Part shown: positions 36,157-48,609 of the stretch, piece after piece
How positions within the stretch are numbered: position 1 is the stretch's first letter
How the letters are laid out: every line of letters begins with the position of its first letter
Assembly: GCF_022201045.2 (NCBI RefSeq)
Contig: NC_068557.1
Location: forward strand, 3,348,001 to 3,412,000
Length of the DNA: 64,000 bases
Origin: Citrus sinensis
Lineage: Eukaryota; Streptophyta; Magnoliopsida; Sapindales; Rutaceae
Reading direction: 5' to 3'
The notes under the pieces: model-generated
Seen by the model: only the letters and a program-made list of their open reading frames with translations
Told to the model about the DNA's origin: nothing
Databases searched by the model: none
Translations under genes and position numbers: made by a program

Positions 36157-36440
36157 GAATTTTACACTTATGGAATGGAATTAAGCTGTCGAAGTCAAAT
36201 AATCACCCTCCAGGTACAGAAATTAATTTCCAATTCCTAATAATATACTACGACTTAATTCTTTTGTTGGTAAGCTTGATCAAAATTCTGAGGGAAAAAA
36301 TCATTTGAACAAATAATGTTGATGTAGGAAATGGGGTTGGGGCAGCTTGATTTGGTGTATCTTGCCTTCGGTAGGCATGTTGTGATTTGGGCGTTTTGAA
36401 GAAGCTGAAGCTTGCGACGAGCAGAAAAATATTCACAGCC
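36157..36440 (+). other. RLP2 3' tail
   Basis: Tail exon A is 36157-36213 and tail exon B starts at 36328 after GATGTAG. The sequence continues past the duplication boundary at about 36384 as GTGATTTGGGCG, which is the undisrupted tail sequence. RLP1's tail lacks it because the junction cut it off. Confidence 0.55.
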
Positions 36441-38800
36441 TTTAGCTACGATGCATGCGATTTTTGCCGAATTTCATTGTTTGAGCTTTCATGAGTGGAT
36501 ACTCCCTTTTCCACGACTTATACAACTTCTAATATTTTTATTTTCTTATTTCTAATAGAAATTCATGTGCTACTTCAATTTTTTATCAATAAATTCCCAA
36601 ATCCCTCCAAATTAATTACATTGTTTTCGTGACTCATAATCCAATAAAATTGCTCTTGAATCCTTGTACTAATTGAATGGTTAGTTGTGCATAAAATGCA
36701 TGAACAAAGGAGCCACTTAAATTTATAAAATATATTCAACGACAAACGAATATAGAGATGTCTGGTATTCACAGTTTCATCAAACAGTACTAAAATGGGC
36801 TAATCTGGAAACTTGATTTTTAAATGAAATATAAAATAAAATAGCGGTTGAACATGATCACCCCTACTGTATAGGCTATAGCTCAGAATTCTGTAGATTA
36901 ATTGGACCGGACTATCACAGTTCCGGCCTAATGGTCCTTTTAAAAACGGCCCAGGCCGTGCCACGTCAACATCAAAAGATCGTCCACGTCAGCACTCAAG
37001 ATTATAATCTTATAAAAAAAGGCTGTGGAAATTCATCGTATACTTGGATTTTGTTTTCACTGTTCAAAGATCTTTTGTTTCCCCTGTATATTGAGATTTT
37101 GGCATCAATATAATTAATTAGATTGTTTTAACTCATTTCAATTATACCTATACTATATATTTCGCTAGTTTGCATAATATTGTCATGAACAATATAACAG
37201 CTAATCTGAATCATCAAATCAATAACAATATCAAAATACTAACTGCCAACAGCTTGTTCTAGAGATTAGAATTCTCTCTTTATTTGAATTTTCTTAAGTT
37301 TTTAACAATCTTTTGTCATATATCATGTAATAATAATGTATGCATAGGAATAAATTTATCTATTTTTTAAATTTATTAACTGCCGATCAACACATGAATT
37401 TTTACTCAAGAAAAATTCAGATCATAAGAGATTGTTAATCCTTCTTTTAGATAGCATGCACGATAAACACACGTATGCTTTTGGATAAAATGTTGTAAAA
37501 AACAGTGCATGCACTTTGTCCTCTTTATCACTTATTTAGCAATGCTTCATGACTCTATCACCAAAATGATCATGGTATTAGTCTATTAGAACCCCTAAGC
37601 TCATGGCATTGCGTCATTGAACACAACCCACAATTAGCTTTCATTTGAGGAATGGCACCAGAACCAGACATGATTACTAATTAATTATATTTTTTAGTTT
37701 TGTTGCTGTTGATTAATTAATTTAAGAGAATATGTATATTCTTGGCAAGCTGGCTAGAAATAACAAGCCCTTCAATTGAGAGCCAAAAAAAAAAAATCAC
37801 ATCTAGTCAGAGGAGAGTCTACTGAGGACACGTGTAATGGGATGGGGCCTTCATAAGGTGTTTTTGTTTCCTACCTTTAATTTTTCTTCCTTTTTATATG
37901 ACGCCATTTCCACTAATTATAATTTTTTTAATCTAATAAGTAATATATGAAAGAAAAACTTTATGATATAAAAAGTTATATCAAAATAATAAACTACAAG
38001 TAAATTTGCATACCTTCATTTAGTGTTGTTCGAGTATAGAAAACACTCAAACATATTACGGATCTTCTAGCCTATTCCTTCTTGATAGCCTTAATAAGTT
38101 GTTGGGGCCAGGCTAGCTAGGGGCCCCATAGAATTTGCAATGGACTTGATCATTTTCTTCTACTAAGAAAATTAAAAAAATTCTTCTTTATCTTAATCCT
38201 TCAGGAATTCGTGAATACTCGTTATATCATTATCCAATCCTTTAGAAACATGCGAGCATTTATAATTATCTTTTAATTAAAACTAACTGGCTACATATAT
38301 GTGAGCTCTAATTAAATCTCGATCCATATATGTGAGCCACATCTAGAAAAGTGAGTCTAACCATATATAATTTATTGTAAGCCATCGTCAATGCAATCAT
38401 TATGTTATTTCCATTCAAATTAATCACGATCATCACACAACTGATCATGCATACACTCATAGACTTGTTTCAGTACCGCTGTGATATTTGATTAAGCTGT
38501 ATTAATTTATCTTACGTAAAATTAAGACTTGGTCGTGATCAGACAGCAAGTAAAGTGTGAGAATGTATAATCTGAATCTAGAGGAGTTGGGGGCTTTTGA
38601 TTTTCGATATGCAAAGATTCACAGCTGAGAAATTTCAATTAATACCACCATTATCTCCACAAATTGCCACTAAGAAAAGTATTGTTGGTCATGGCCATTA
38701 TCTCCACAACAAGGATTCCACTCCCCATCTACGTAGATTCCAAAACAAGGCTTGGTGCACTAAGTCAACAAGTATTATATTATATAATTAATACTTGATG
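36440..38800. other. Intergenic, with an ACGTCA-rich block and promoter remains
   Basis: No gene is recognised. ACGTCA lies at 36963-36968 and 36986-36991 in an RLP-associated block (36940-37000). CTTGGTGC at 38751-38758 followed by AAGTCAAC matches the RLP promoter signature, and a TATA-like CTATATAAAC is near 38821. These precede the pseudogene at 38880. Confidence 0.45.
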
Positions 38801-39249
38801 AATAGCCATGCATTTCTCTTCTATATAAACTCATATATCTCTCTTGTGATTTCATCGGGAACCAAAAAAGAAAAAAAGGGCTATTTCACTCAGTAGTATC
38901 AACTTTTGATCTGCCTCCAGCTACGTTTTGTGTTTTCGGTGTTCTGCTAAACTCTGCTCTCATGACCAAAGTTCAGCATTGCTCCAACTTAAGCAACTCT
39001 TTTCTTTGGGAAAAAGTTGTAGAATATCAATAATCTCGTCCAAAGATGATGTCTTGGAAAGGGCATGCCGATTGCTGCTCCACTGAATGAACAAATTCAG
39101 TGGCAATCTCTCTCATACGTTTGCAAAAACTAGTGTTTTGTCAAGTCTTAACCTTAATGGCAATCGGTTCGAAGGATCATTGCCTCTGTCTTTACGAAGG
39201 ATCATTGCCTCTGTCTTTGTTGAACTATCAGTATTTGGAAGTTTTAGAT

Positions 39250-42200
39250 TGAAGAGATTGTAAAGTTATACAAATTGAACCATATCAATCACTCCCAAGA
39301 TCACTGATTCAGATTTCCAAGATGCAAAAAAGATGATCTGATTAGCTAATAATGATGAATGAACCGATGATCAGAATGATGAATTGACCATAAACAATCA
39401 ATAGAAACACAAAACCACAAGAAAGAACACAAGACACAGCAAATAATGTGGTTCAGTCAATTTGCATTGACTTACATCCACGAGAGGAACAAATCGATCA
39501 GTTTATTGATTGAATCAAGTTTTCTTTACATAGTGGATACAGAGCTATGTTCAAGGAACAAGAAGACCTTCTTCACTTAAGCTTTTTTTTTTCTCTCTCT
39601 CTCTCTCTCAAAACCTCTGGATCTCTGTGTTTGTTAAACCAGAACCAGTTGCATTTCTAGGTTTATAACGAACCCAGTTACTTGCCCAATATTGCACGTG
39701 AGAAGCAAATGCTTTTAACATCTTTAACAACCTTTACACATCATTCAAAACTTCACGTGCACTGCTCATGGTTCTTTAAGTTCCAGCAAAGTTCTAAGTC
39801 GTTTAAACAAGTAATATTAAGACACCATTAAACACAGATCAGAATGTTGTTTTGCTTAGCTTCAGTCACCAAAATGCATTGCTTTCTTGTTGTTTCATCG
39901 ATCTTTTGATTTGATTCACTTTGCTTCAACAAAATCTCCACCTTGAAACAAATCAAACCTGACTAGCGTTTCGCCTCATCCCTCTGCAATTTAGAGACTA
40001 CATAAACTAACCATGTTCAAGTAAACCTTGAACTTAGCTGTTGGAACCACTTTTGTAAGCATGTCTGTAGAATTATTGTTTGTATGAACCTTCAACATTT
40101 TGATCACACCTTTTGACACTTCATTTCTGATATAGTGTAATTTGACATCAGGATGCTTGGTTCTCTCATGATGAGCTGGATTTTCACTCAAGTATATTGC
40201 ACTAGAGCTATCACAGTGAATTTCGACAGTTTCTTGAGCTATCCCTAATTCTGCAGTCTCCCTTTGAGCCACAAAGCTTCTTTGACTGCCTCTATACCTG
40301 TTGTATATTTAGCCTCTGATGTTGACAAAGCAACAACATGTTAGAGACTTGCTTTTTAGTTGATAATGCAGCCATCTAGCATAAACATATACCCTGTTAA
40401 AGACTTTCTTCTATCATAGTCCTCAGCAAAAGCTGAGTCCACATAACGCCACGAGCCACTACTTATGGCATATAACAATCTATATTTCTGAGTACCATTG
40501 AGATACCTCAATGTTGACTTGATTGCTTGCTAGTGCTCTTTCCCATGTGCTACTATATATCTGCTTACAATGCTTAAAGCGTCAGAAATATTAGGTCTTG
40601 TTAAGACCATAGCATTCATTACAATCTCCACAGCATTGGCATATGGAACTTTTGCCATTTCAGACTTTTCTTTATCTGTTTTAGCACACTGCACATTTAA
40701 GAGTTTGAAATGAGATGTCAATGGCGTCAAGACAGGCTTACAGTTTGTCATACCAAAGGTGTTAAGCACCTTTTTTACGTATTTCTCTTGTGAGAGAAAT
40801 ATAGTTTTTTCTTTTCTGTTTTTTTTTTTTATTTCCATACCTAAGACCTTCTTGGCATGTCCTAAATCCTTCGTCTCAAACTCTAAACTCAGCAGCAGCT
40901 TTAAGGTTTCAATCTCATCTCTTTATTTACAAGCTATTAACATATCATCTATATACATCAACAAGTATATGTTGAGATGTGTCTTAAGTAGCTTGTAATA
41001 TACCCAACAATCAAAGCTGCATCTATTGAAAATATTTGAGGTAATGAACTCATAAACCTGCTATACCACTGTCTTGGGGACTACTTCAAGCCATCTAGTG
41101 ATTTTTTCAATAAAAACACATAATCAGCCCTCTTTGGTTTCATATACCTCTCTGATTGAGTCATCAGAATCTCTTCTTGTAGTCATCAATGCAAGAAAGC
41201 AGTTTTGACATCAAATTGATCAAGGTCCATGTCATGAACTGCTGTTAAAGTTAATAACATTCTTATTGAAGCATGTTTGACTACAGGTGAAAAAACTTCC
41301 TTGAAGTCAACTCCCTCTCTTTGGGTATACCCCTTGGCTACTGACCTGGCCTTAAAGCTCCTGGGTTCTATAGTTGTTAGGCCTTCTTTAACCCTATAGA
41401 TCTATTACAGCAAATTAATCTCTTATTGTTAGGTTTCCTTACCAGCTCTCAAGTGTTGTTCTTGTAAAGTGATGACATTTCTTCATCTATAGCCTGCTGC
41501 CATTAAGTCTTGAATATGCTTTGCATTGCTTCTTTACAACTGCTTGGTTCTTCTCTATCAATTTTATGTGATGTAGCAAGTGCATATACAATGACATCTG
41601 CATAGCCAAATCTCTTTAGGAGTCCAATCGTTCTTCTTTCTCTGTTTTTAGCCAAATGATAAATCTTCTAACTGAGGCTTATGACGTCCTCTGGTTTTGT
41701 CACTATCATCAACACCACCTTCATCTGAATCGATAGCTACATTTGAAGGTTTTTATATTGGCTACTCCACTTCAAATTGAACATTATCATCAGTTTTATC
41801 GTTAAGTCCAGTATCTCCGGTAGATTGATTCTTATTCAATACCACTTCCTTATTAAACACCACATCTCTATTGATTATACATTTAGGTATAGACAAATTT
41901 GTACACCATATCAGAGCTCTTTCTGGATAACCTATAAATAGCTCTTTCAGAGCTCTTGGTGCCAAATTGCCTTGATTTATATGTGCATAAGTAGTACATC
42001 CAAACACTTTTATTTTGCTGTAGTCTACAGGTTTACCAGACCACTTTTCATGAGGTGTTTTGAAATCTATAGTTGAATAAAGACTAAGATTTACTAGTAA
42101 ATAAGCTACCAACAAGGTTTCTGCCTATAACCCTTTAGGTAACTCTAATTGAATCATCATACATTTGGCTTTGTCCATTAGAGTTCTATTCATCCTTTTA

Positions 42201-43249
42201 GTTAATGCATTCTATATCTAATAATGCCTTCACTTGAACAGAATTAATTAACTATCTGATTGCAATACTTAAGTCTATTGTTTGTTTTCAGCTTCTTCAG
42301 TTTCTTTGCTGTTTGGTTTTCAACAAGAGCTTTCTACTCTTTAAAACTTCCCAAACACTTGGTCTTTAGTTATGAGAATATACAACCAAACCTTCCTTGA
42401 GAAATCATTAATGATAGACATGAAAAGTCTATTTCCACCCAAAGATGGAACGTTTGAAGGTCTCCACAGATCTGAATGCACATAGTCCAGGATGCTTTTG
42501 GTTTTGTGAATAGATTTCTTTAAACTAACCCTTGTAAATGTCCCTAGAATACAATCCTCATAGAAATCTAGCTCTCTAAACTTATCAGTTCCCAAAACAC
42601 CCTGTTTTTCTAATTTTTTAAGATCTTTCAAGCTCATTTATCCAATCTTAAATGCCACAATATGATATTATTTATATTAGTCTTAGTTGACACACTAGAT
42701 TCACTAGTCACTATTTCACGATCTAAGACAGAAACACCATTTTTTTAAAGTCTCAATCATAATTAGTGTTGTACCATTTAAGATCCTCAGTTCACTATAT
42801 TCAACCTTGAAACTACATCTTACCTGATCAAGCGCCTCTAAAAGAAATTAGATTTCTCTTTAGGTCTACTACATGCATGACTTGCCTAATTTCCCTTGCA
42901 GTCCCAATCATTAGTTTAAGGCTTATGTCTCCCATCTCAATGACTTTACATGCTGCATTGTTACACCAAAATCAACTGCAATTTCAGGTTTATAACAAAC
43001 CCAGGTACCTGCCTACTATCGCGCGTGAAAAGCAAGTGCTTTTAACAACTTTAACAACCTTTACACGTCATTAAAAAATTTCACATAAAATGCTGATTTT
43101 TCTTTAAGTTCCAAGTCATTTAAACAAGTAGTGTTAAGACACCATCAAACACATATCAGAATGTCATTTTGCTTAAGCTTCAGTTACCAAAACTTATTGT
43201 TTTCTTGTCGTTTCGTCAATCTTTTGATTTGATGCACTCTAGTTCAACA
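39250..43249 (-). mobile_element. Copia LTR retrotransposon, reverse orientation, degenerate
   Basis: TAGAT flanks it at 39245-39249 and 43250-43254. On the minus strand the element starts TGTTGAACTAGAG and ends CTTCA. The 3' LTR is complement(39250..39931), 682 bp, preceded on that strand by purine-rich AAGGTGGAGATTT. The 5' LTR is truncated to about complement(42960..43249). Minus-strand frames give GAG-pre-integrase and integrase start (about 42637-42341), integrase C-terminal part (42115-41762, KVFGCTTYAH), reverse transcriptase C-terminal part (40838-40530) and RNase H (40272-39991, IHCDSSSAIYL). Frames are broken, gag is missing and it cannot move by itself. Confidence 0.9.
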
Positions 43250-43439
43250 TAGATGTTGGGAATAATTAGTTTGAAGGTACCTTTCCCTATTGGCTAGAAG
43301 TTTTTCCTAAATTGCAAGTTCTTATATTATGTTTAAATAGATTTTAGGATCCCATAGGTGATACCAAAGCAAGAGTTCCCTTCCCTAAGTTGAGAATGTT
43401 TGATCTCTCTCACAATGAACTCATCGGTGTTTTGCCAAT

Positions 43440-43830
43440 ATTTTGGATCATTTTAAAATTTTAATAAAATAACTGAATTTATTTATAAAAAATAAATCCC
43501 AAAATTTTAATAATTTAGGAGATTTTTATTAAATCCAAAAATTTTGTAATTATTTTTATACTTATATTTTTATTAAAAATAAAAATTCTAATTTTTAGAT
43601 TTATTTCTTTATTAAATGTAGGAGTGTTTTTATATAAAATAAAATCATCTTTTAATTTATTTAGGGGTAAAATTATTATTTCGTTTAAATTATTTAACGG
43701 TGTTAATGCAAAAGTGGCTAATTGATACAAATTTCAAAAGAAAGGTGGCGCAAAGAACATGTTAGAATTTTGTGATGGTTGGATGAAAATAAAACAAAAA
43801 AAAAGTGGTGCAATAATAATTTCCCAAAAA
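43440..43830. other. AT-rich insertion of unknown type in pseudogene C
   Basis: About 390 bp without LRR similarity separate the pseudogene at a point where RLP3 is continuous. It is mostly A/T with GTGGCGCAAAG and GTGGTGCAATA near the right end. I could define no terminal repeats or TSD. Confidence 0.4.
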
Positions 43831-44059
43831 AAATGACAATCAAAGGCAATGGCGTAAAAGAGAAAAGGATTCTAACCGCTTTTGTTGTTATTGATTTGTC
43901 GAGCAACATATTTCAAAGAGGAACTCCATAAGTGGCGGGAAAGTTTAATTTACTAATGTCTGGACATTTCTCACAACAACCTCATGGGTGGTATTCTATC
44001 ATTATTAGGAAAACTAACACAGCTTAAATCTCTAGACCTATCTTCAAATAAGAACAATA

Positions 44060-44395
44060 TATCTTTCTCGATCAATCACCTTGCCCCTCATTCTTCGAGA
44101 ATAAAAAATATCATTTTCATGTTTCAATTTGTTCATTTGGAATCTGGGTTCGCTCCTTTATGGAAGTTTGCTATATTCCCAGAGAGAAGCCGGGAGCAAA
44201 ATAACAAAAGTCGACCCATAACATCTATGTCAGCTTTTTTTGTCTGAATGAATTCAAAACAATCCGCTTTCTAGATGATCCCTCTAGAAGAGTGGGATTA
44301 TAACAATACCAATCTTTCTAGTTACTTCGTTCTCTATTTCTATTTGAAAGAATCCTTAGGAAAAGTTTTTTGTTTCCCCCGAGCTAAACTAAAAA
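44060..44395. other. Plastid-like DNA fragment (group II intron-like)
   Basis: This block interrupts LRR sequence and differs in composition from its surroundings. Read on the minus strand, CTAGAGGGATCATCTAGAAA, AGCTGACATAGATGTTATGG and CCATAAAGGAGCGAA resemble, from memory, the 3' region of a chloroplast group II intron leading toward domain V. The gene of origin is not established. It is probably a nuclear plastid DNA insertion, but a search is needed. Confidence 0.4.
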
Positions 44396-44526
44396 AATCT
44401 CTTACAATGCTAAATCTTTCGTACAACCACATTGAGGGACCCTATACCTCAAAGACCCCAATTCGATACGTTTCAAAATGATTCCTATGTTGGTAACCCC
44501 AAGTTGTGTGGATTCCTATTGTCAAA

Positions 44527-45000
44527 AAACTACAAGAAATTTGACTTTTTAAGACGATTTTTATTATGACATTTGTAGATTTTGTCAAAAAATAATACTT
44601 ATTGTGACGATTTTTTAAAATCGTAGCCAATGATCTCATCCTAGCTCATCTTATATTTTGTAACAAATAATATTTATTTGGGACCCATTAATTGGTCACC
44701 TAATCAAATATTTTGCGACAAACATAAAATGAGTCGCAAAAGTACATGCTTTTTTTAGCACAACAAAATATCATCTTTAATGACAAAAAAATATGGTAGC
44801 GAAATATAATCATAGGTGACATAATTATTTCATAACTAAATGAGGGATGTAAAATTAATCAAACCATTTGTAGCAAAAAAAAAAAAAAAACTCCAAAACT
44901 AATATGTTGTTGACTAATTTTAGAACCCTAATTTTTTATCGCAAATAATTACCTATTGTGACATAACTAAAAAATATTAGTTTAAAAATTTATCTTGTGT
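44527..45000 (+). mobile_element. CACTA-like element, left terminus
   Basis: ACTACAAGAAATTTGAC, just after the pseudogene end, matches the usual plant CACTA terminus CACTACAAGAAA except for its first base. The next several hundred bases carry subterminal-style repeats around GACGATTTTT and AAAATCGTAGC. No matching right terminus was found, so the extent is unknown and the element may be truncated. Confidence 0.4.
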
Positions 45001-45099
45001 TATATTTCATGACCCATTTTGTTTTTTTCAGAGGCACATTATTTGTATTTGACTCTTCTTTTGTTTTGTGTGACTAACATTACAACACTGAAAAAAAAA

Positions 45100-46330
45100 A
45101 AGAGAACAATAATCAAGATCCACGCCTCGTGCAAATTTGTTGGCTGGCCGCGGCAACTCCAACGACTTCTGGGCAGTGGTGGGGATCGGATTTTGAAGGT
45201 GTTGTTGTGAGGAGATAAACTCAGGTGGTGGTGGTCGAAAATCCGGTGGATCTTGCCGATCATGGTCACGCTTTGCGGGAGAAACCGCAGCTTCGTGTGG
45301 CCGTTTCTTGCTACTTTCCGGTGGCGGCGAAGATACGCGAGTGCTCGCTGGTGCTTGGGAGTTAATAATTTTACATAACATTCTGTCTCTTCAAGTGCTA
45401 ATCTCGCAATATTTCTTTCTCTTCCGGCGAGTTTTTGGAAACTTCTCCGATTAGGTAATTTTCGCCTACCCTGTTTGTTTGCTAGGAAACTAACCAAAGT
45501 AACAACAATGTATAACACTATGTGATTATATGGATTGCTAACTAAATGTGATAGTTGCTTCAAATGAAAAAAGATTTGAGATATTATGTTTGATACTTAA
45601 CTTGAATTAGGGAATGTGTGTAAAAGATTTGAGTGTAAATCAGCTCACAAATGGAAAAGAATACAGAAGCACATTGGCTGAAATGATAGCCGTATATTAG
45701 TTTCTTGTATATTGAATTGAAATTATTTATTAATTTCTGAATTATTTTGTTTCATGTGTGAGGAAGTCTTTTGATGCAATAGCTTTTGAAACCGAACTTG
45801 TTTAGGTGCTTGTTAGATTTGTTTCGAAGTGCTTTGATGTTCTTGATTTATGAATGCAATTGTTTTCAAGATGGTTTTAACAGGTCTCGGATGAAGTTGA
45901 TGTCCTGTATTTTTTTTTTCAAATGATTATCGTGCAATGCTTGCTACTAAATCATTCAAGTTAAAAGTAGAACATGTGATTGGCGAGGCAAAGGAATCAA
46001 CTGCAATATTGTTCTGTGCCAAAATTTTGTTCTTGGAAAAACAGTTTATACTATATAATTTGTACATGAACCAAAAGGGGATGCATCCTTTCCTTTGCAG
46101 GCTTGCTAAGTATATAATCGGGCTCTTTTTGGGACAGCTCTCATAACTTCAGTTGTTCTTATCTTTATTGCAATTATTCTCATCCTTTCAAGTAAGAGGT
46201 ATATTTTGAGATTGACACTAAAATCATAGCAAATGTTTATTATTATTATTGGATCCTTTATAGAAGAAAGGTATTGACCATCTGCTTCTTGAAAGCAGTG
46301 ATGATGATGATCGTGGGAGACCAACATGAT
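45100..46330. other. GC-richer block with open frames, origin unknown
   Basis: A GC-rich patch at 45100-45480 is open on the minus strand in two frames, one Pro-rich (SSPPPESSKKRPHE). A splice acceptor-like CCTTTGCAG lies near 46092-46100 on the plus strand, with hydrophobic open sequence after it. It could be gene sequence carried by the CACTA-like element or an old gene relic. I recognise no family. Confidence 0.2.
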
Positions 46331-46680
46331 GCAGGTCTTTTTTTGATTCAGGATTCAATATTTACCTCTCTCCATTTGATCTATTTTGGTAAATATTTTT
46401 CTAGTTTCAAACCTCAGTAATATTCCCTATATTTTAACAGTTCAAAATTAATTATATGAAAGTCACCAATTAAGAAGTACAAAATTGAACTGAGATGACT
46501 TTCCAATTTTCATCTAACTGCAAACTTCATTATAGAAAACTTCATGTAGTTGTGTTCCCTTCTTAAATCATGTAAGGTACTGGAATCCATATTATTATAG
46601 AAGGTGACGAGTAGAGACAGATGATGATGATAAAGTCTTATGGATATGAGGGTGGAAGGCAATGAATGTAGTTCTTCTCG

Positions 46681-46833
46681 TGACAAGCTTTGAAATATTA
46701 TTTTGATCTACGCCCAAATCTAAAATACAAACGACGTCCAAGATACACCAAATCAAAGTTATCCTCACACCATTTCCTTCAGCAATACAAAATTATTTCA
46801 AATCATTTTTCTCCTCAAAAACTTGATGTTTAG
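46681..46833 (-). pseudogene. RLP 3'-tail relic in reverse orientation
   Basis: The reverse complement reads GAGGAGAAAAATGATTTGAA, then GGAAATGGTGTGAGG, then GATTTGGTGTATCTTGG and GATTTGGGCGTAGATC. This matches the tail sequences after RLP3 (52575-52640) and RLP2 (36290-36395). No RLP body is attached. Confidence 0.6.
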
Positions 46834-47068
46834 TAAATCTTACTTTTAAAATAGTATGAGAATGTAAATGACTTAAATAGATATAAATCTATCAAATTTA
46901 TTTACACATGCATTTATAAATATGTGTATAAAATAATATTTTATGTGTATATATAATAATTGATAACTAAAATAAATATTTTATTTTATTAAATGTATTG
47001 CTTTTGTTATCCCAATTTTTTTGTCTACATTAGTAATGTTATCCCAATTTTTTTTTCTACATTAGTAA

Positions 47069-47427
47069 TGTTATCCCAATATGTTGTTAATAATAATCCC
47101 TTTATGTTATGAAATAATTATAATTTATGTGAATGTTCATCGAAGCATTCTTTTATCTCCTCACAAGCAACTTTTCATCTCTTATAATTCCCATTATCTC
47201 CTTAATTTAAGGATTGTTGTCTCTCATAATTATGATGTATTACTTACTACTTTATGGTTGTATCACTATAAAAGGAGATTTTTACTCCTTGTTTGTATAC
47301 ACTTGGAAGTGTGAATAACACATAAGAGATTGAATAAAATTTCTCTCTACACACATTATGTCTCTTATTTGCTTTCTTTCTGTCTCTTGCTATATGGTTG
47401 TGCTTTTAATTAATAGATTTTATAACA
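47069..47427 (+). repeat. Probable LTR of a retrotransposon relic
   Basis: The candidate LTR begins TGTTATCCC and ends TTTTATAACA, an inverted TGTTAT/ATAACA pair, and is followed by CATTATTAGCACGAGTCTC, which looks like a primer-binding site. The left boundary is uncertain because a 34-bp unit with TGTTATCCCAAT is repeated at about 47001-47080. Degraded internal sequence may run to about 47950. No second LTR was found. Confidence 0.4.
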
Positions 47428-47878
47428 CATTATTAGCACGAGTCTCTAGCCACAAGAGATCAATTTTCATCCTCTTTAAAATATGGTAATATCTCTTCTT
47501 TAATCTTACTCATAAAAGTATGAAGTAACAATCTTGATTTTTCCTAAGATGATATTTACATTCGCATATGTATTTTGATAATCTAGAATAATGCATCAAT
47601 GAATTCATGCTTTAATATCAGCATTACTTATATTGTTATTGTTTGACATTTCTTATTCTAATATTCAATTGCTATTATATATTTTCCATTATTGAAATTC
47701 AAAAAGTTCATCCTAAAGTGTGAATACTATAATATACAATGAAAGAAAATTAAGAATGCATCCTCGGGGGATTGCATTGCATATAATGAAGATTTTCTTT
47801 CAAAATAGGTTCCTGAAGAACTATTACAAAATTATGATGTCATTCGTCACTATCTTGTTTATGAAGGATTGACTATAT

Positions 47879-47936
47879 AAGTGTATATTTTATATGTCCC
47901 TGAAGGACGTGTATATTTTATATGTCCCTGAAGGAC
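47879..47936 (+). repeat. 29-bp tandem repeat, two copies
   Basis: GTGTATATTTTATATGTCCC followed by TGAAGGAC occurs twice in succession. It lies in the likely internal remains of the retrotransposon. Confidence 0.6.
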
Positions 47937-48609
47937 TATGTAATGCCCAAATTTGTATTATTTTATTTTTTATGGAATTTATAAATAGCGTTTTTGCCCT
48001 TATAAAAAGGGTTATCCATGGGATAATTTTTAGTAAAGGGTTATTTTTTCAAATTCAATAGGGTTTCTTAAGACTCACTATAAATTCATATTTTTCCCCT
48101 TCCATAACCCTGAACCCATGACGTTTCTTCTTCTTCTCTGCTGCTCATTACGCTCTTACCCAAACCCTAGAATTCAAGCTTTTGCTTAGGAGAGAATCAA
48201 AGCGATTGATAAGTTTATTCTCCTTATTCCCCACAAGATTTTCAATCACTCTATCTAGGGTTTATATTGGCATGATTTTAGATTGTTATAGATTATAATG
48301 CATGATTTAGAATGTGTTTAGACTTTGTTTAGGGTTTTGATTTATTATGAGTTTAGTAATCAATCCTAGACGTATTAAGCACACATGATAATTCTAGACA
48401 GCATGAGTATCTCGAATTTAAACCTATATTTTCTGAACGATTTTTCTTATGACCGTTTTTAAAACTTACATTATTTTTAAAAATAAAATTTACTAAATAT
48501 TTAATTTATTATAACTAATTATTTTTATAGTACAACCACCATCAATTATTTAAAATTATAGCATTAGCAATCCGGCTCTTAGCTACGAGCAATGCGCCAG
48601 TAATATACT

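Larger units (their letters stand above)
28728..36384 (+). repeat. Tandem segmental duplication, copy B
   Basis: The second copy of 23456-28727 is about 5.25 kb after subtracting the 2406-bp Copia element and its extra TSD. The junction at about 28726-28728 joins the RLP tail to pseudogene LRR sequence with only about 2 bp in common. Copy B lacks 27 bp present near 24915 in copy A. RLP tail sequence continues past the right boundary. Confidence 0.85.
38880..44530 (+). pseudogene. LRR receptor-like protein pseudogene (copy C), multiply interrupted
   Basis: The start ATG is lost (AAGGGCTATTTC where functional copies have ATGGGTTATTTA) and an in-frame TAG follows. The signal peptide and LRRNT region (to about 39080) jumps directly to late C1 LRRs at about 39090-39249. 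A 25-bp tandem repeat occurs at about 39170-39220. A Copia element (39250-43249) follows, then LRRs at 43250-43440, an AT-rich insertion (43440-43830), island and LRR sequence at 43830-44055, a foreign block at 44060-44395, and the last LRR and NxGLCGF-like end at 44400-44525. It is non-functional. Confidence 0.85.

Noticed and set aside
45028..45563. 174-residue minus-strand open frame as a gene
   Set aside because: There is no family resemblance, overlapping open frames on the same strand and no splice support. It is mentioned only as part of a GC-richer block.
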